Part shown: positions 17,913 to 27,022 of the stretch, piece after piece
How the letters are laid out: every line of letters begins with the position of its first letter
How positions within the stretch are numbered: position 1 is the stretch's first letter
Origin: Gemmatimonadota bacterium
GTDB taxonomy: Bacteria; Gemmatimonadota; Gemmatimonadetes; Longimicrobiales; Gaopeijiaceae
Direction of reading: 5' to 3'
Length of the DNA: 64,000 nt
Assembly: GCA_041390125.1 (NCBI GenBank)
Contig: JAWKQN010000021.1
Coordinates: forward strand, 1 to 64,000
Notes under the pieces: generated by a model
What the model was told of the DNA's origin: nothing
Database searches by the model: none
What the model saw: the letters and a program-made list of their open reading frames with translations, nothing else
Made by a program: the position numbers and the translations under genes

Positions 17913-17918
17913 GTCGAG

Positions 17919-17934
17919 GGCGGCGGGCGCCGCC
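17919..17934. terminator. GC-rich stem-loop between convergent genes
   Basis: GGCGGC-GGGC-GCCGCC lies seven bases after the symporter stop and just before the end of the convergent DUF1499-like gene. It has no U-tract, so it may act as a bidirectional stop with help from other factors. Confidence 0.4.
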
Positions 17935-17945
17935 GCGACCGGAGG

Positions 17946-18395
17946 TCAGGCGCGCAGACCGATCGGCGGCGAAGGCGGTCGCCGGCCGGCACCGGCATCC
18001 AGGATCTGGGCGGGTGTCGCGCCCAGCTTGGCGTCGAGCGCCTCCAGGAAGGTCGTGATGCGCCGGGCGTTGGTGCCGAAGTCCACGCCACCGCTGCGGG
18101 ACCGGGAGGTGAGGTCCACGCGCGTCTGGGCGGTCTCGTCCAGGGTGATGCGGATGATCACGTCGTCCGTACGGCGCAGGAACCCGCCCCGGGCCTCGGC
18201 CTGGATGATCCCGTCGCGGTCGTTCCAGGTCTGGACCCGCCACCCCGGCAGCCCCTCGTCCGCAAGGAGGGTGGCCGCGCTCCACACGCGGTCGAACGGG
18301 ATGGCGTAGCGCCGTCCGCGCAGACGGGGATCGGGCGCGGCCGGGTGGGTCTGGGCTTCGTTCCGGGTGATCGCGCGTAGGATTCGCGTCATCAT
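17946..18395 (-). CDS. DUF1499-like protein
   Basis: A 149-residue soluble protein. The central part has the DUF1499 look: IPFDRVWSAATLL, then WRVQTWNDRDGIIQAEARGGFLRRTDDVIIRI (in pieces), VDLTSRSRSGGVDFGTNARRITTFLEAL. DUF1499 members are small proteins of unknown function. The start codon overlaps the stop of the upstream SIMPL gene (ATGA), so it is the second gene of a two-gene operon. The C-terminus is Pro/Arg-rich. Confidence 0.6.
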   Translation of the reverse strand: MMTRILRAITRNEAQTHPAAPDPRLRGRRYAIPFDRVWSAATLLADEGLPGWRVQTWNDRDGIIQAEARGGFLRRTDDVIIRITLDETAQTRVDLTSRSRSGGVDFGTNARRITTFLEALDAKLGATPAQILDAGAGRRPPSPPIGLRA

Positions 18396-19126
18396 GGTTC
18401 GGGGTCGGTACCGAGCGCGAAGCGCACGGTGACGGTGGCGGAGATCTGCTGCTCGCCCACCTCGATGGGCGTGTCGGCGGCCATGGCCATCTGGCTCCGC
18501 GCCATCCAGGGCCGGGGCGGCGGGCTCTCGGCCCCGCCCCTGACCTCGAGGACGCGCCCCAGGGGCACCCCGAGCGCGCGTGCCATGGCCTCGGCCTGGG
18601 CCCGGGCCCGGTCCACGGCGCGCTCCACGGCCTCCAGGCGGGCGGGCTCCGGGTCGGAGGCCCGGAAGCTCAGGCCCGTGACCCGGTTGGCGCCGGCGCC
18701 GATGGCGGCATCGATGAGCCGCCCGGATCGCTGGACCGCCGAGGTGCGCGCCTCCACGTGGTTGAGGGCACGATACCCGGCGATGCGGGGCATCTCACCC
18801 GGCTTCTCGTCCGCCCGATAGACCGGCTGGAGCGAATAGCCGTGGGTCTCCACCCGCAACTGGTCGAGGCCGGTGCCCCGGACGGCCGCCAGCACCTGCT
18901 CCATCCGCTCGGCGTTCTCCTGGGCGGCCTCCTCGGCGGAGGCCGCCTCGGTCTCGACCGCGAAGGTCACGACGGCCAGGTCCGGCGTGACCGACACCGA
19001 GGCGGTGCCGGAGACCTCCACGAAGGGCGGGGACGACTCGGTCATCTGGGCCTGGGCGGACGGGGCCCCCCCGGCGGACAGGGCCAGGAGGAGGAGCGGC
19101 AGGGCAGCGTGGGGATGGTGTGACAT
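18392..19126 (-). CDS. SIMPL (DUF541) domain protein, secreted
   Basis: A 244-residue protein with an N-terminal signal (hydrophobic LPLLLLALSAGG, cleavage near AQA) followed by a SIMPL domain: VEVSGTASVSVTPDLAVVTFAVET at the start and the repeat-like ARAQAEAMARALGVPLGRVLEV near residue 180, ending TVTVRFAL. Bacterial members such as BP26/OMP28 and YggE are periplasmic proteins. Some form ring-shaped assemblies and YggE has been linked to oxidative stress. It is the first gene of a pair with the DUF1499-like gene. Confidence 0.8.
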   Translation of the reverse strand: MSHHPHAALPLLLLALSAGGAPSAQAQMTESSPPFVEVSGTASVSVTPDLAVVTFAVETEAASAEEAAQENAERMEQVLAAVRGTGLDQLRVETHGYSLQPVYRADEKPGEMPRIAGYRALNHVEARTSAVQRSGRLIDAAIGAGANRVTGLSFRASDPEPARLEAVERAVDRARAQAEAMARALGVPLGRVLEVRGGAESPPPRPWMARSQMAMAADTPIEVGEQQISATVTVRFALGTDPEP

Positions 19127-19283
19127 CCTGGTCAATACACGGTAGCGAACCGAAGGTTTTTCCGCCCCCGGCGGGTGTCGGCGCCCCGGGTGCCTGGCCC
19201 GCCCCTTGCCCGGTCCAGGCCGTTTGCCGACCGTGGGCGCACCCCGCGCGAGCCCTCCCGAGGACCCGAGGACACCACACCCG

Positions 19284-20282
19284 ATGAAAGCGATCATCCC
19301 GCTGGCTGGAAAGGGGACCCGCCTCCGCCCCCTCACCCATGTCACCCCCAAGCCGCTGATCAAGGTCGGCGGCCGTCCGGTGATGAGCTACATCCTGGAC
19401 GACCTGAAGGCCCTGGGCATCGAAGAGATGGTGTTCATCGTGGGCTACCTGGGTGACAAGGTCCGCGAGTACATGGAGGCCGAGTATCCGGACGTCCGCG
19501 TGCACTACGTCGTGCAGGAGGTCCAGGACGGGACCGCGGGCGCGGTCAAGCTGGCCCAGCCCTGGGCGGACGACGAGCTCCTGATCGTCTTCGTGGACAC
19601 GCTCTTCGAGGCCGACCTGTCCCTGGCGCGATCGCTGGGCCCGGAGTGGGCCGGCGCCATCTGGGCCAAGGAGGTGGAGGACTACCAGCGCTTCGGGGTG
19701 ATCATCACCGACGAGCAGGGCGCCATGCAGCGCATCGTCGAGAAGCCCAAGGAGCCGGTCTCCAAGCTCGCCAACATCGGGCTCTACTATATCCGCGACC
19801 ACGCCCTGCTGTTCGAGGGCATCGACCACGTCCTGAACACCGTGAACCCCGGTCAGGGCGGTGAGTACTATCTGACCGACGCCTTCCAGTACATGGTGGA
19901 CAACGGCGCCCGACTGTTCACGGCGCCCGTGGGGGGGTGGTACGACTGCGGCAAGGCCGACACGCTGCTGGAGACCAACCTGCACCTGCTCTCCACCGGC
20001 CGGGAGGGCGTCCACCCGGGCGCGACGGTCCGCGATTCGCAGATCGATGCCCGGGCCCGCGTCGAGGAGGGTGCGGTGATCGAAGATTCGACCCTGGGGC
20101 CCAACGTCACGGTCGAACGGGGCGCGCGTGTGAAGGACAGCACGCTGCGGCACACCATCGTCGGGGAGGGAACGACCATCGCCGGGTGCACGCTCAGCGA
20201 TTCCCTGATCGGCGAATCGTGTGACATCTCCGGCTTCGGGGGCTCGTTGAGCCTGGCCCCCCACTCGATCGTCCGTGGCTGA
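19284..20282 (+). CDS. Sugar-phosphate nucleotidyltransferase with hexapeptide tail
   Basis: The 332-residue enzyme begins with the nucleotidyltransferase signature KAIIPLAGKGTRLRPLT and the PKPLIKVGGRPVM segment, with a metal-binding aspartate in FVDTLFEAD (residue about 105) and VEKPKEPVSKLANIGLYY further on. The C-terminal third (about 245-332) is a left-handed beta-helix of hexapeptide repeats (IDARARVEEGAVI, LGPNVTVERGARV). This layout is that of glucose-1-phosphate thymidylyl- or uridylyltransferases making NDP-sugars for surface polymers. The nucleotide and sugar are not determined. The stop is separated by 31 bases from the next gene. Confidence 0.85.
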   Translation: MKAIIPLAGKGTRLRPLTHVTPKPLIKVGGRPVMSYILDDLKALGIEEMVFIVGYLGDKVREYMEAEYPDVRVHYVVQEVQDGTAGAVKLAQPWADDELLIVFVDTLFEADLSLARSLGPEWAGAIWAKEVEDYQRFGVIITDEQGAMQRIVEKPKEPVSKLANIGLYYIRDHALLFEGIDHVLNTVNPGQGGEYYLTDAFQYMVDNGARLFTAPVGGWYDCGKADTLLETNLHLLSTGREGVHPGATVRDSQIDARARVEEGAVIEDSTLGPNVTVERGARVKDSTLRHTIVGEGTTIAGCTLSDSLIGESCDISGFGGSLSLAPHSIVRG

Positions 20283-20313
20283 GAGGGCCCCGGGCCGGTC
20301 GCAGGAGGTGGAC

Positions 20314-21555
20314 ATGGACGAACAGGACCTGATCCACGACTGGAACGCCATCCAGCCCACGCTCCAGCCGGACGCGCGTGGGCCCGTGGAGCTGAACGAC
20401 GAGACGCTGCGGGACGGCCTGCAGAGCCCCTCCGTCGTGGACCCGCCCATCGAGGTCAAGCTCGAGCTCGTCCATCTCATGGACCGCATGGGCGTCGCGA
20501 GCGCGGACATCGGGCTCCCGGGCGCCGGACCGCGCGCGGTGGCGGACGTGACGCGGATCGCCCAGGAGATCGTCTCGTCCGGTCTGTCCCTGTCCCCGAA
20601 CTGCGCCGCCCGTACGGTCGTGGCCGACGTGCGTCCCGTGGCCGAGATCAGCCAGAAGGTCGGCATCGCCATCGAGGCCTGCACCTTCATCGGCAGCTCG
20701 CCCGTGCGGCAGTATGCCGAGGGATGGACGCTGGAGCGTATGCTGCGGGTCTCCGAGGAGGCGGTCACGTTCGCCGTCCGCGAGGGGCTGCCGGTGATGT
20801 TCGTCACCGAGGATACGACGCGGGCGCGCCCGGACGTGCTGGAGGCGCTCTACGGGCACGCGATCCGCTGGGGCGCGCGTCGGATCTGCCTGGCGGACAC
20901 GGTCGGGCACGCCACGCCCGCCGGCGTGCGTGCGCTCGTGCGCTTCGTGCGCGAGACGATCGTCGAGCCCTCCGGGGAGGACGTGAAGATCGATTGGCAC
21001 GGCCACCGCGATCGGGGGCTGGGTCTGGCCAACGCCCTGGCGGCGATCGAGGCGGGGGCCGACCGCATCCACGGCACGGCGCTGGGCATCGGCGAGCGCG
21101 TGGGCAACGTGGAGATGGACCTGCTGCTCGTGAACCTGAAGCTCCTGGGATTCCACGACGGTGACCTGTCCGACCTGTGCACCTACTGCGAGACCGTGGC
21201 GTCGGCCTGCGGCGTGGGCCTCCCCCACGACTACCCCGTCTTCGGGCGCGACGCCTTCCGCACGGCCACCGGCGTGCACGCCGCCGCCATCGTGAAGGCG
21301 CAGAGCAAGGGCGATTCCTGGCTGGCCGACCTCGTCTACTCCGGTGTGCCGGCGGCCATGTTCGGCCGCTGCCAGGAGATCGAGGTCGGGCACATGAGCG
21401 GGCTGTCCAACGTGAAGTTCTGGCTGCGGGCCCGCGGCTACGATGCGGAGGACGCCGATCTGTGCGAGCGGATCCTGGCGGCGGCGAAGGCGACCGACCA
21501 CACGCTCTCGGAAGACGAAGTGGTCTCGATCATCGGGAGCGGCGTTGGCCGCTAG
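20314..21555 (+). CDS. 2-isopropylmalate/homocitrate synthase family enzyme (DRE-TIM metallolyase)
   Basis: The 413-residue protein is a TIM-barrel acyl-CoA condensing enzyme. The catalytic start ELNDETLRDGLQSP provides the conserved Arg-Asp pair, and DWHGHRDRGLGLANA carries the two metal-ligand histidines. GTALGIGERVGN is the LeuA-type glycine loop. It lacks the C-terminal regulatory LeuA dimer domain, so feedback control by leucine is unlikely. Likely reaction: acetyl-CoA plus a 2-oxo acid. 2-isopropylmalate, citramalate and homocitrate are all possible products. The start is fixed by AGGAGGT five bases before ATG. The next gene's TTG overlaps its end. Confidence 0.75.
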   Translation: MDEQDLIHDWNAIQPTLQPDARGPVELNDETLRDGLQSPSVVDPPIEVKLELVHLMDRMGVASADIGLPGAGPRAVADVTRIAQEIVSSGLSLSPNCAARTVVADVRPVAEISQKVGIAIEACTFIGSSPVRQYAEGWTLERMLRVSEEAVTFAVREGLPVMFVTEDTTRARPDVLEALYGHAIRWGARRICLADTVGHATPAGVRALVRFVRETIVEPSGEDVKIDWHGHRDRGLGLANALAAIEAGADRIHGTALGIGERVGNVEMDLLLVNLKLLGFHDGDLSDLCTYCETVASACGVGLPHDYPVFGRDAFRTATGVHAAAIVKAQSKGDSWLADLVYSGVPAAMFGRCQEIEVGHMSGLSNVKFWLRARGYDAEDADLCERILAAAKATDHTLSEDEVVSIIGSGVGR

Positions 21556-22270
21556 GCCCGAGGGCGAAGCGCGGCGCATCCTCGTCGTCGAGGACGAGGC
21601 CGACATCGCCGCGCTCGTCGCCTATCAGCTCACCCGCGCCGGCTTCCAGGTCCAGACGGTCTCCTCGGGCAGCGAGGCGCTCGAATCCATCGAGCGTCAG
21701 GTCCCGCACCTCGTGGTGCTGGACATCATGCTGTCGGGTCTGTCCGGGCTGGAGGTGCTGGAGAAGCTGCGTGCCGATCCCGCGACCCGCGAGGTCCCGG
21801 TGTTGTTGCTCACCGCCCTGCGCGAGGCCTCCGACCGCATCCGGGGTCTCGAGCTGGGCGCGGACGACTACCTCACCAAGCCGTTCAGCCCCAAGGAGCT
21901 GGTGCTGCGGGTGGAGGCCGTGTTGCGCCGCAGCACGGGGACCGCAGGGGCACGCGGCCTGTTGTTGCGTGCGGGCGGGCTGCGGCTCGATCCTGCCGCC
22001 GCGCGCGCCTGGTGGCAGGACGAAGAGCTCCAGCTGACCCCGACCGAGTTCCGGCTGCTGCGCACGCTGCTGGAGCGCCGCGGGCGCACGCTCAGCCGCA
22101 ACCAGTTGCTCGAGAACGTCTGGGAGGTCGACGCGCGTGTGGCGGGTCGGCTGCAGACACGCACGGTGGACATGCACATGCGGCGGCTGCGCGCCAAGCT
22201 CGGCGAGGCGGGGGACTGGGTCCGCACCGTACGCGGCTTCGGCTATCGCTTCGAGCCGCCCGAGGACTGA
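21545..22270 (+). CDS. PhoB/OmpR-type response regulator
   Basis: A 241-residue two-domain regulator. The receiver (about 14-127) has VEDEAD with the acidic pair, the phospho-acceptor aspartate in VVLDIMLSG, LLTAL and the switch lysine in DDYLTKPFSP. The winged-helix DNA-binding domain (about 150-238) has LTPTEFRLLRTLLERRGRTLSR and RTVDMHMRRLRAKL. It partners the histidine kinase that follows with a TGATG overlap. A phosphate-starvation role is suggested by similarity only. The start is TTG, overlapping the upstream stop; no ATG fits. Confidence 0.85.
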   Translation: MAARPEGEARRILVVEDEADIAALVAYQLTRAGFQVQTVSSGSEALESIERQVPHLVVLDIMLSGLSGLEVLEKLRADPATREVPVLLLTALREASDRIRGLELGADDYLTKPFSPKELVLRVEAVLRRSTGTAGARGLLLRAGGLRLDPAAARAWWQDEELQLTPTEFRLLRTLLERRGRTLSRNQLLENVWEVDARVAGRLQTRTVDMHMRRLRAKLGEAGDWVRTVRGFGYRFEPPED

Positions 22271-23604
22271 TGCGGACGCTCGGCGTGCGCGCGTGGGTGA
22301 CCCTGGCCATCCTGGTGGCCGGGACCACGGCGCTGTTGCTCGGCGGGGTGGGATGGGGATGGGGCCTCCTCGCCCTCCTGGTGGTGGCGTTCGCCTTCGG
22401 CGCAGCCGCCGACCGCGCGCTGGATCCGCTGGAGCGGCGGGCGCGGGCGCTCGCCGTGGGCGGCCCGCAGCCCACGGGCGTGCTGGCGCCGGTGCGGGAG
22501 CTCCATGATCTGCAGCACGAGCTCGACGAGGCCTCCGAGACCCTGAGGGCGCTGCAGGATCAGGCCCGGCGCGAGCAGCAGGAGACGGCCGCGCTCCTGG
22601 ATGCCACCGCCGAAGGCGTGATCGAGCTTTCCGAGGACGCGCGGCTGGTGCGCGCCAACGCGGCGGCGCGTCGCATCCTCGAGATCCGGGATGCCCGCCC
22701 GTTCGCACCCATCGAGACCCTGGTGCGGGATGCCGCGCTCCGGGATGCGCTCGAGACCGCGGTGATCCGGCCGCTCGCGCCGGTCGAGGTCACGCCGTGG
22801 GACCGCACGATCGTCGTGCGGGCCAAGGCGCTGCCCAAGGGTGGCGCCATCGTCACCCTGCAGGACCTCACCGAGGTCCGCCGCCTGGAGCGCGTGCGCA
22901 CGGACTTCGTCGCCAACGCCTCCCACGAGCTGAAGACCCCGCTGACGGCCCTGCGCGGCTTCGCCGAGTCCCTCCTGGACGACGAGCCTCCGCCCGACAT
23001 CCGCCGCACGTTCGTCGAGTCCATCGCCAAGAACGCGATCCGCCTGCAGCATCTCGTCGAGGACCTGCTGGACCTGTCCCGGCTGGAGTCCGGGGGCTGG
23101 CGCGCGGAGTTGGAGGAGGTGGATGTGGCCGAGGTGGCCGAGCGCGTGTGGGAGGAGACGGTGGAGGGCACGTCGCGCACCATCCACTTCGCGGTGGACG
23201 GCCTGGGGCTCGCGTGGGCGGACGAGCGGGCGGTGGAGCAGATCTTCGCCAACCTCTTCGGCAACGCCATCCGCTACACCCCCGACCAGGGTCGCGTGAC
23301 CGTGACCATCCGCAGCGGAGCGGAGCGCCTCCAGATCGCTGTCGCGGACACGGGATCGGGGATCCCTCCCGAGTCGCTGCCCCGGATCTTCGAGCGGTTC
23401 TACCGCGTCGATCCCGCGCGCTCCCGGGCCGAGGGGGGGACGGGGCTGGGGCTGTCCATCGTGGCCCATCTGGCGCGGGGCATGGGCGGCTCCGTCGGGG
23501 CCACCAGCCGGCTCGGCGACGGGACCGTGATCACGTTCACGCTGCCGCGCGCGCCCGATCCGGACGAGGGTGGTTCCGACGCCGCCGGGGACCCCCTAGG
23601 TTGA
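22270..23604 (+). CDS. PhoR-type sensor histidine kinase
   Basis: The 444-residue kinase has two membrane helices close together (about 8-48) with almost no external loop, a linker, a PAS-like domain (about 100-200), and HisKA with the phospho-accepting histidine in NASHELKTPLTALRG (about 218-232). The HATPase domain (about 330-432) has N-box NLFGNAIRYTP, G1 VADTGSGIP and G2 GGTGLGLSIV. It fits PhoR kinases that sense through a membrane partner rather than a ligand-binding loop. The ATG overlaps the stop of the regulator by one base. Confidence 0.88.
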   Translation: MRTLGVRAWVTLAILVAGTTALLLGGVGWGWGLLALLVVAFAFGAAADRALDPLERRARALAVGGPQPTGVLAPVRELHDLQHELDEASETLRALQDQARREQQETAALLDATAEGVIELSEDARLVRANAAARRILEIRDARPFAPIETLVRDAALRDALETAVIRPLAPVEVTPWDRTIVVRAKALPKGGAIVTLQDLTEVRRLERVRTDFVANASHELKTPLTALRGFAESLLDDEPPPDIRRTFVESIAKNAIRLQHLVEDLLDLSRLESGGWRAELEEVDVAEVAERVWEETVEGTSRTIHFAVDGLGLAWADERAVEQIFANLFGNAIRYTPDQGRVTVTIRSGAERLQIAVADTGSGIPPESLPRIFERFYRVDPARSRAEGGTGLGLSIVAHLARGMGGSVGATSRLGDGTVITFTLPRAPDPDEGGSDAAGDPLG

Positions 23605-23639
23605 GCCGCGGGCGTCCCTCGCACGTCGGAGCTCCAGCC

Positions 23640-24542
23640 GTGCCCGAACCGGGTCCTTCCCCGATCCACGCCACCTGGGAGCCGCGTCCCCCCGACGAGG
23701 GCTGGCGGGGCGGCAACGGTGTCGACGAGGCGTCGGCCGTGCTGGACTCGCTCCCGCAGCCGCAGCCCGCGGCCGGCGAGCGTGCCTTCCGCGACCGCGT
23801 GGCCATCATCAGCGGCGGTTCCAGCGGCATCGGCCGCGCCGTGGCGGTGGAACTGGCCCAACGGGGCGTGCACATCGCCTTCAACTACCTCGACGACGGC
23901 ACCGCCCGCACCCGCCGGGAGGCGCAAGCCGTCGCGGCGGAGCTGCGCCAACTGGAGGTGCGCGTCCTGGTCGACGCCTGCGACGTGCGCGAATCGGCCG
24001 ACGTGTCCGCGTTCGTGGCGCAGGCGGTCGAGACGCTCGGCCGCGTCGATATCCTCGTCAACAATGCCGGGATCGGACGGGACCGGGCGCTGTGGCGGAT
24101 GTCGGACGACGAATGGCGCGCCGTGCTGCAGACCAACCTGGACGGTGCGTTCTTCTTCACGCGCGCGGTGGCCCCGCACTTCCGGCGGCAGGAGTCCGGC
24201 AAGATCGTCAACGTCGCTTCGGTCCACGGCCTGCGCAGCGAGTTCGGCCTGTCCAACTACGCGGCGTCCAAGGCCGGCCTGATCGGACTCACCCGTTCGA
24301 CGGCGGTGGAGCTGGGCCCGGCCAACGTCAACGTCAACGCCGTGGCCCCCGGGTACATCCGCACGACGCGGCTGACGGAGGCCGTGCCGCCCGAGATCCT
24401 GGATCGTGCGCGGGAGCGCAGCGTGCTCGGCCGCCTGGGGGATCCCCAGGACGTGGCGAGCGTGATCGTGTTCCTGTGCAGCGAGGCCGCTCGGCACATC
24501 ACCGGCGCCGTGGTTCCGATCGACGGCGGCTACCTGCTGTAG
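23640..24542 (+). CDS. SDR-family oxidoreductase, FabG-like
   Basis: The 300-residue protein has an unusual 50-residue N-terminal extension (PEPGPSPIHATWEPRPP...) before a classical short-chain dehydrogenase. It shows the NAD(P) motif GGSSGIGRAVA (about 59-69), NNAG (about 141-144), the catalytic serine in NVASVHG and YAASKAG with the catalytic Tyr and Lys, and ends HITGAVVPIDGGYLL. It could reduce 3-oxoacyl groups or act on a sugar or alcohol. GTG at 23640 has GGAG upstream; a TTG at 23601 overlapping the kinase stop is an alternative. It may belong to the phoBR-like operon. Confidence 0.8.
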   Translation: MPEPGPSPIHATWEPRPPDEGWRGGNGVDEASAVLDSLPQPQPAAGERAFRDRVAIISGGSSGIGRAVAVELAQRGVHIAFNYLDDGTARTRREAQAVAAELRQLEVRVLVDACDVRESADVSAFVAQAVETLGRVDILVNNAGIGRDRALWRMSDDEWRAVLQTNLDGAFFFTRAVAPHFRRQESGKIVNVASVHGLRSEFGLSNYAASKAGLIGLTRSTAVELGPANVNVNAVAPGYIRTTRLTEAVPPEILDRARERSVLGRLGDPQDVASVIVFLCSEAARHITGAVVPIDGGYLL

Positions 24543-24652
24543 CGGCCCCGCGTGCCGACCGATCTGCGCTCAGCGGCGGCCGCCACACCCCGGCGTTCGA
24601 GGAGAGCTCGGGGATCGTGGTGGGGAACGCGATCGACCTGTAGTCCCGCGCC

Positions 24653-25003
24653 TCAGGCCCGCGCCACCGCCTCGCGGATGCGCTCGGCCAGCGCGCGCGG
24701 GATGGTGGGCACCGTGGCGATCGCGTCGGTGTCCGCCTGACGCAGGGCCCAGACCGAGCCGAACGTGCGGCTCAACGCGTCCGCGCGGCGCGGCCCCAGG
24801 CCCTTCAGCTCCAGCCGGGCCAGCCAGCGACGCAACCGCTCCTCCTCCAGCTGCCGACCCAGGTCCGCCGGATCCGACACCGACACGCCGTTCGAGTGGA
24901 GATCGCGCAGGAGGCCCTCCCAGGCGTGGTGGTCCCAGCCGTCGGGGTGGCGGTCGAGGAATCCGTCAACGTGACCCTGCAGGGTCCGATCGTGAGCGGT
25001 CAT
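24653..25003 (-). CDS. Helix-hairpin-helix protein, hypothetical
   Basis: A 116-residue protein. The C-terminal half has a tandem HhH pattern: LELKGLGPRRADALSRTFGSVWAL and then TVPTIPRALAERIREAV, like the UvrC/RuvA/LigA C-terminal (HhH)2 modules that touch DNA backbones. The N-terminal half is acidic/aromatic with no match. It stands alone between two oppositely oriented genes. It may be a small DNA-binding accessory factor, but this is based on the HhH pattern only. Confidence 0.6.
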   Translation of the reverse strand: MTAHDRTLQGHVDGFLDRHPDGWDHHAWEGLLRDLHSNGVSVSDPADLGRQLEEERLRRWLARLELKGLGPRRADALSRTFGSVWALRQADTDAIATVPTIPRALAERIREAVARA

Positions 25004-25230
25004 GGGAGTCGTGCGTCGGGGTGAAGGCCCGGGCCGGTCGCCCGGACACGCGTGCCCGCGCAGGGCACGAGCCGTCCCACCAAGCTCTCAGCACGAGGCC
25101 GCCCGGTAAACCCGGCGGGTGCGGCCACACGGTCACGGATCGGCGACGAGCCGGCGGGGACGGCTCGTCCGCGGGCGGGAACCCGCGTGCCGATCCGGGT
25201 CTTCCTGAGGGAGGTCGGCCCGTGCGCTCC

Positions 25231-25431
25231 TCAGGAGCCGACGACGAAGGTGATCTTGCAGTTCACCCGGAAGCGCTGGACCGCGTTGTCGGCGATCACG
25301 GCCTGGATGTCCTGCACATAGACCGAGCGGATGTTCTTGACGGTCTTGGCGGCTTCCGCCACGGCGTCTTCGATGGCGGATTCGATGCTGGCGCCTTCGG
25401 CGAGGATCTCGATGACCTTTGCGACCGACAT
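25231..25431 (-). CDS. Dodecin
   Basis: A 66-residue protein of the dodecin family: MSVAKVIEILAEGASIESAIEDA, the KTVKNIRSVYVQDIQAVI segment and RFRVNCKITFVV. Dodecins are hollow dodecamers that bind and store flavins (or CoA) and protect them from light; many include this short beta-alpha-beta-beta fold. A strong AAGGAGG lies just before the ATG. The neighbouring MsrB gene is divergent, and both fit oxidative or flavin stress, which is inference. Confidence 0.88.
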   Translation of the reverse strand: MSVAKVIEILAEGASIESAIEDAVAEAAKTVKNIRSVYVQDIQAVIADNAVQRFRVNCKITFVVGS

Positions 25432-25510
25432 GGGGCCTCCTTCGGCTGTGAACGGGTAGGACCGGGCAGGGTACTCCAGGGCAGGATGACAGGCAACCAG
25501 GGGGTGGACG

Positions 25511-25957
25511 TTGGCCTCGAACGTGAAGAAGTCCGACCGCGAGTGGCAGGAGCAGCTCACGCCCGAGCAGTACCGCGTCACGCGGAAGAAGGGGACGGAG
25601 CGGGCGTTCACCGGCGAATACTGGAACACCAAGACCGCGGGGACCTACCGCTGCGTGTGCTGCGATGAGCCCCTGTTCGACTCCGACACCAAGTACGACT
25701 CGGGAACGGGCTGGCCGAGCTTCTACGCGCCGTCCAGCCCCGACGCGGTGGAGGAGAAGGACGACCGCAGCCTGTTCATGCGGCGCACGGAGGTGGTGTG
25801 CGCGTCGTGCCAGGCGCACCTGGGGCACGTGTTCCCGGATGGGCCGGCTCCGACCGGGCTGCGTTACTGCCTGAACTCGGCCGCGCTCACGCTCGATCCG
25901 CGCGAGGCCGAGGCGAGGAAGCCGGACCCGAACGTGGTGGAGGAGCAGGACGCCTGA
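25511..25957 (+). CDS. msrB: Peptide-methionine (R)-S-oxide reductase
   Basis: The 148-residue enzyme repairs methionine-R-sulfoxide in proteins. All key elements are present: the zinc CxxC pairs in YRCVCCDEPLF and VVCASCQAHLGHV, the core DSGTGWPSFY, and the catalytic cysteine in GLRYCLNSAAL. The start is taken as TTG at 25511 with GGGGTGG upstream; GTG at 25523 is possible. It is a single-domain MsrB with no fused MsrA. Confidence 0.92.
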   Translation: MASNVKKSDREWQEQLTPEQYRVTRKKGTERAFTGEYWNTKTAGTYRCVCCDEPLFDSDTKYDSGTGWPSFYAPSSPDAVEEKDDRSLFMRRTEVVCASCQAHLGHVFPDGPAPTGLRYCLNSAALTLDPREAEARKPDPNVVEEQDA

Positions 25958-25978
25958 CGCATCCCCGCGGGCGATGAG

Positions 25979-27022
25979 CTAGCGCACCCCCGCGGGCGGT
26001 CGGAACGCGATCCCCAGCAGATAGCCGCCGAGCGGGCGGCTCCACACGACCGCCCCGCGGACCAGGTCGACGGCCACGACCGTGCCCGGCTCGCCCGTCC
26101 TGCCCTCCAGGGCCACCCAGGCGGTCCGTCCGTCGGGCGCGATGCTCAGCCCGTGCGGATGCGCGGCACCCAGCGGGATGGTCCGGGTGGGCGTGCCGGC
26201 CGCTGCGTCCAGCACGGCGAGCGTGCCGCCGTGGCGATCGGGGACCAGCAGGGCCCCGGTGGACGTCACCGCGATCTGGGCCGGATGCCCTCCCGTGACC
26301 AGGCGGGTCTCCTCCCGACCCTCCGGGTCGAAGCGCACCACCTCCCCGCTCGCGTGCATCCCCACGAAGAAGCCGCTCCCGTCCGGGAGCCAGGCCACGT
26401 TGAGCGGGCGGTAGCGCGGCTGCCCGGGAGGGCCCGGATCGGATCCGGCCGGGCTGCGCGTACGCACCTCCCAGGTCCGGGCGTCCAGCACCAGCACCTC
26501 GTCGGAGAGCGGACAGGCCACGGCCACCAGGCTCCCGTCGGGGCTCGGGGCGGCGTCATGGGGGGCGGCGCACAGCGGAAGGGTGGTCAGGACGGTGAGC
26601 GTGGCCAGATCCACCACGGCCACCGAGCTGGTGCGCCCCTGTCCGCTGCGCCAGAAGTCCGGCACCAGGGCGCGCGCCCCGTCCGGCGTGATGCGCACAC
26701 GCGCAGCGCCCGGCAGGGGGAGGCGCACCCGGCCCACGACGCGCTCGGCGTCGGCCTCCACGGCCCACAGCGTGGGTTCGCCGTGGCCCAGCGTGACATA
26801 CCAGCGCCCCCCGTCGGGGGCGACACCGATGCCGTGGGGCTCGTCCGTCTCGCCGCGCCGCGGGTCGAAGCGGAGGGTGTCGAGGATGGCTCCGTCGCGC
26901 GCGTCCAGGATGAAGACCTGGTCCGTGGAGCCCGACGCGACGTAGAGGCGACCGCCGTCGGCATCGGCGCCGCAGCCGAACAGCCCGGACAGCAGCAGCA
27001 CCGCCGGGCAGGCGCGCCTCAG
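25979..27022 (-). CDS. Secreted/lipoprotein beta-propeller protein (YVTN/YncE-like)
   Basis: About 347 residues with a lipoprotein-like leader (RRACPAVLLLSGLFGCGAD, cysteine near 20) and then about six propeller blades of the 'DxxxxxxxxxxxxLPxxG / PDG' type (RLYVASGSTDQVFILDARDG, GIGVAPDGGRWYVTLG, RITPDGARALVP, ...). YVTN propellers bind ligands or proteins, and some are metal or quinoprotein-like. The start is uncertain. A CTG at 27022 overlaps the upstream stop and gives the best signal peptide; a GTG at 27001 would lack the basic n-region. It is coupled to the upstream LVIVD gene. Confidence 0.68.
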   Translation of the reverse strand: MRRACPAVLLLSGLFGCGADADGGRLYVASGSTDQVFILDARDGAILDTLRFDPRRGETDEPHGIGVAPDGGRWYVTLGHGEPTLWAVEADAERVVGRVRLPLPGAARVRITPDGARALVPDFWRSGQGRTSSVAVVDLATLTVLTTLPLCAAPHDAAPSPDGSLVAVACPLSDEVLVLDARTWEVRTRSPAGSDPGPPGQPRYRPLNVAWLPDGSGFFVGMHASGEVVRFDPEGREETRLVTGGHPAQIAVTSTGALLVPDRHGGTLAVLDAAAGTPTRTIPLGAAHPHGLSIAPDGRTAWVALEGRTGEPGTVVAVDLVRGAVVWSRPLGGYLLGIAFRPPAGVR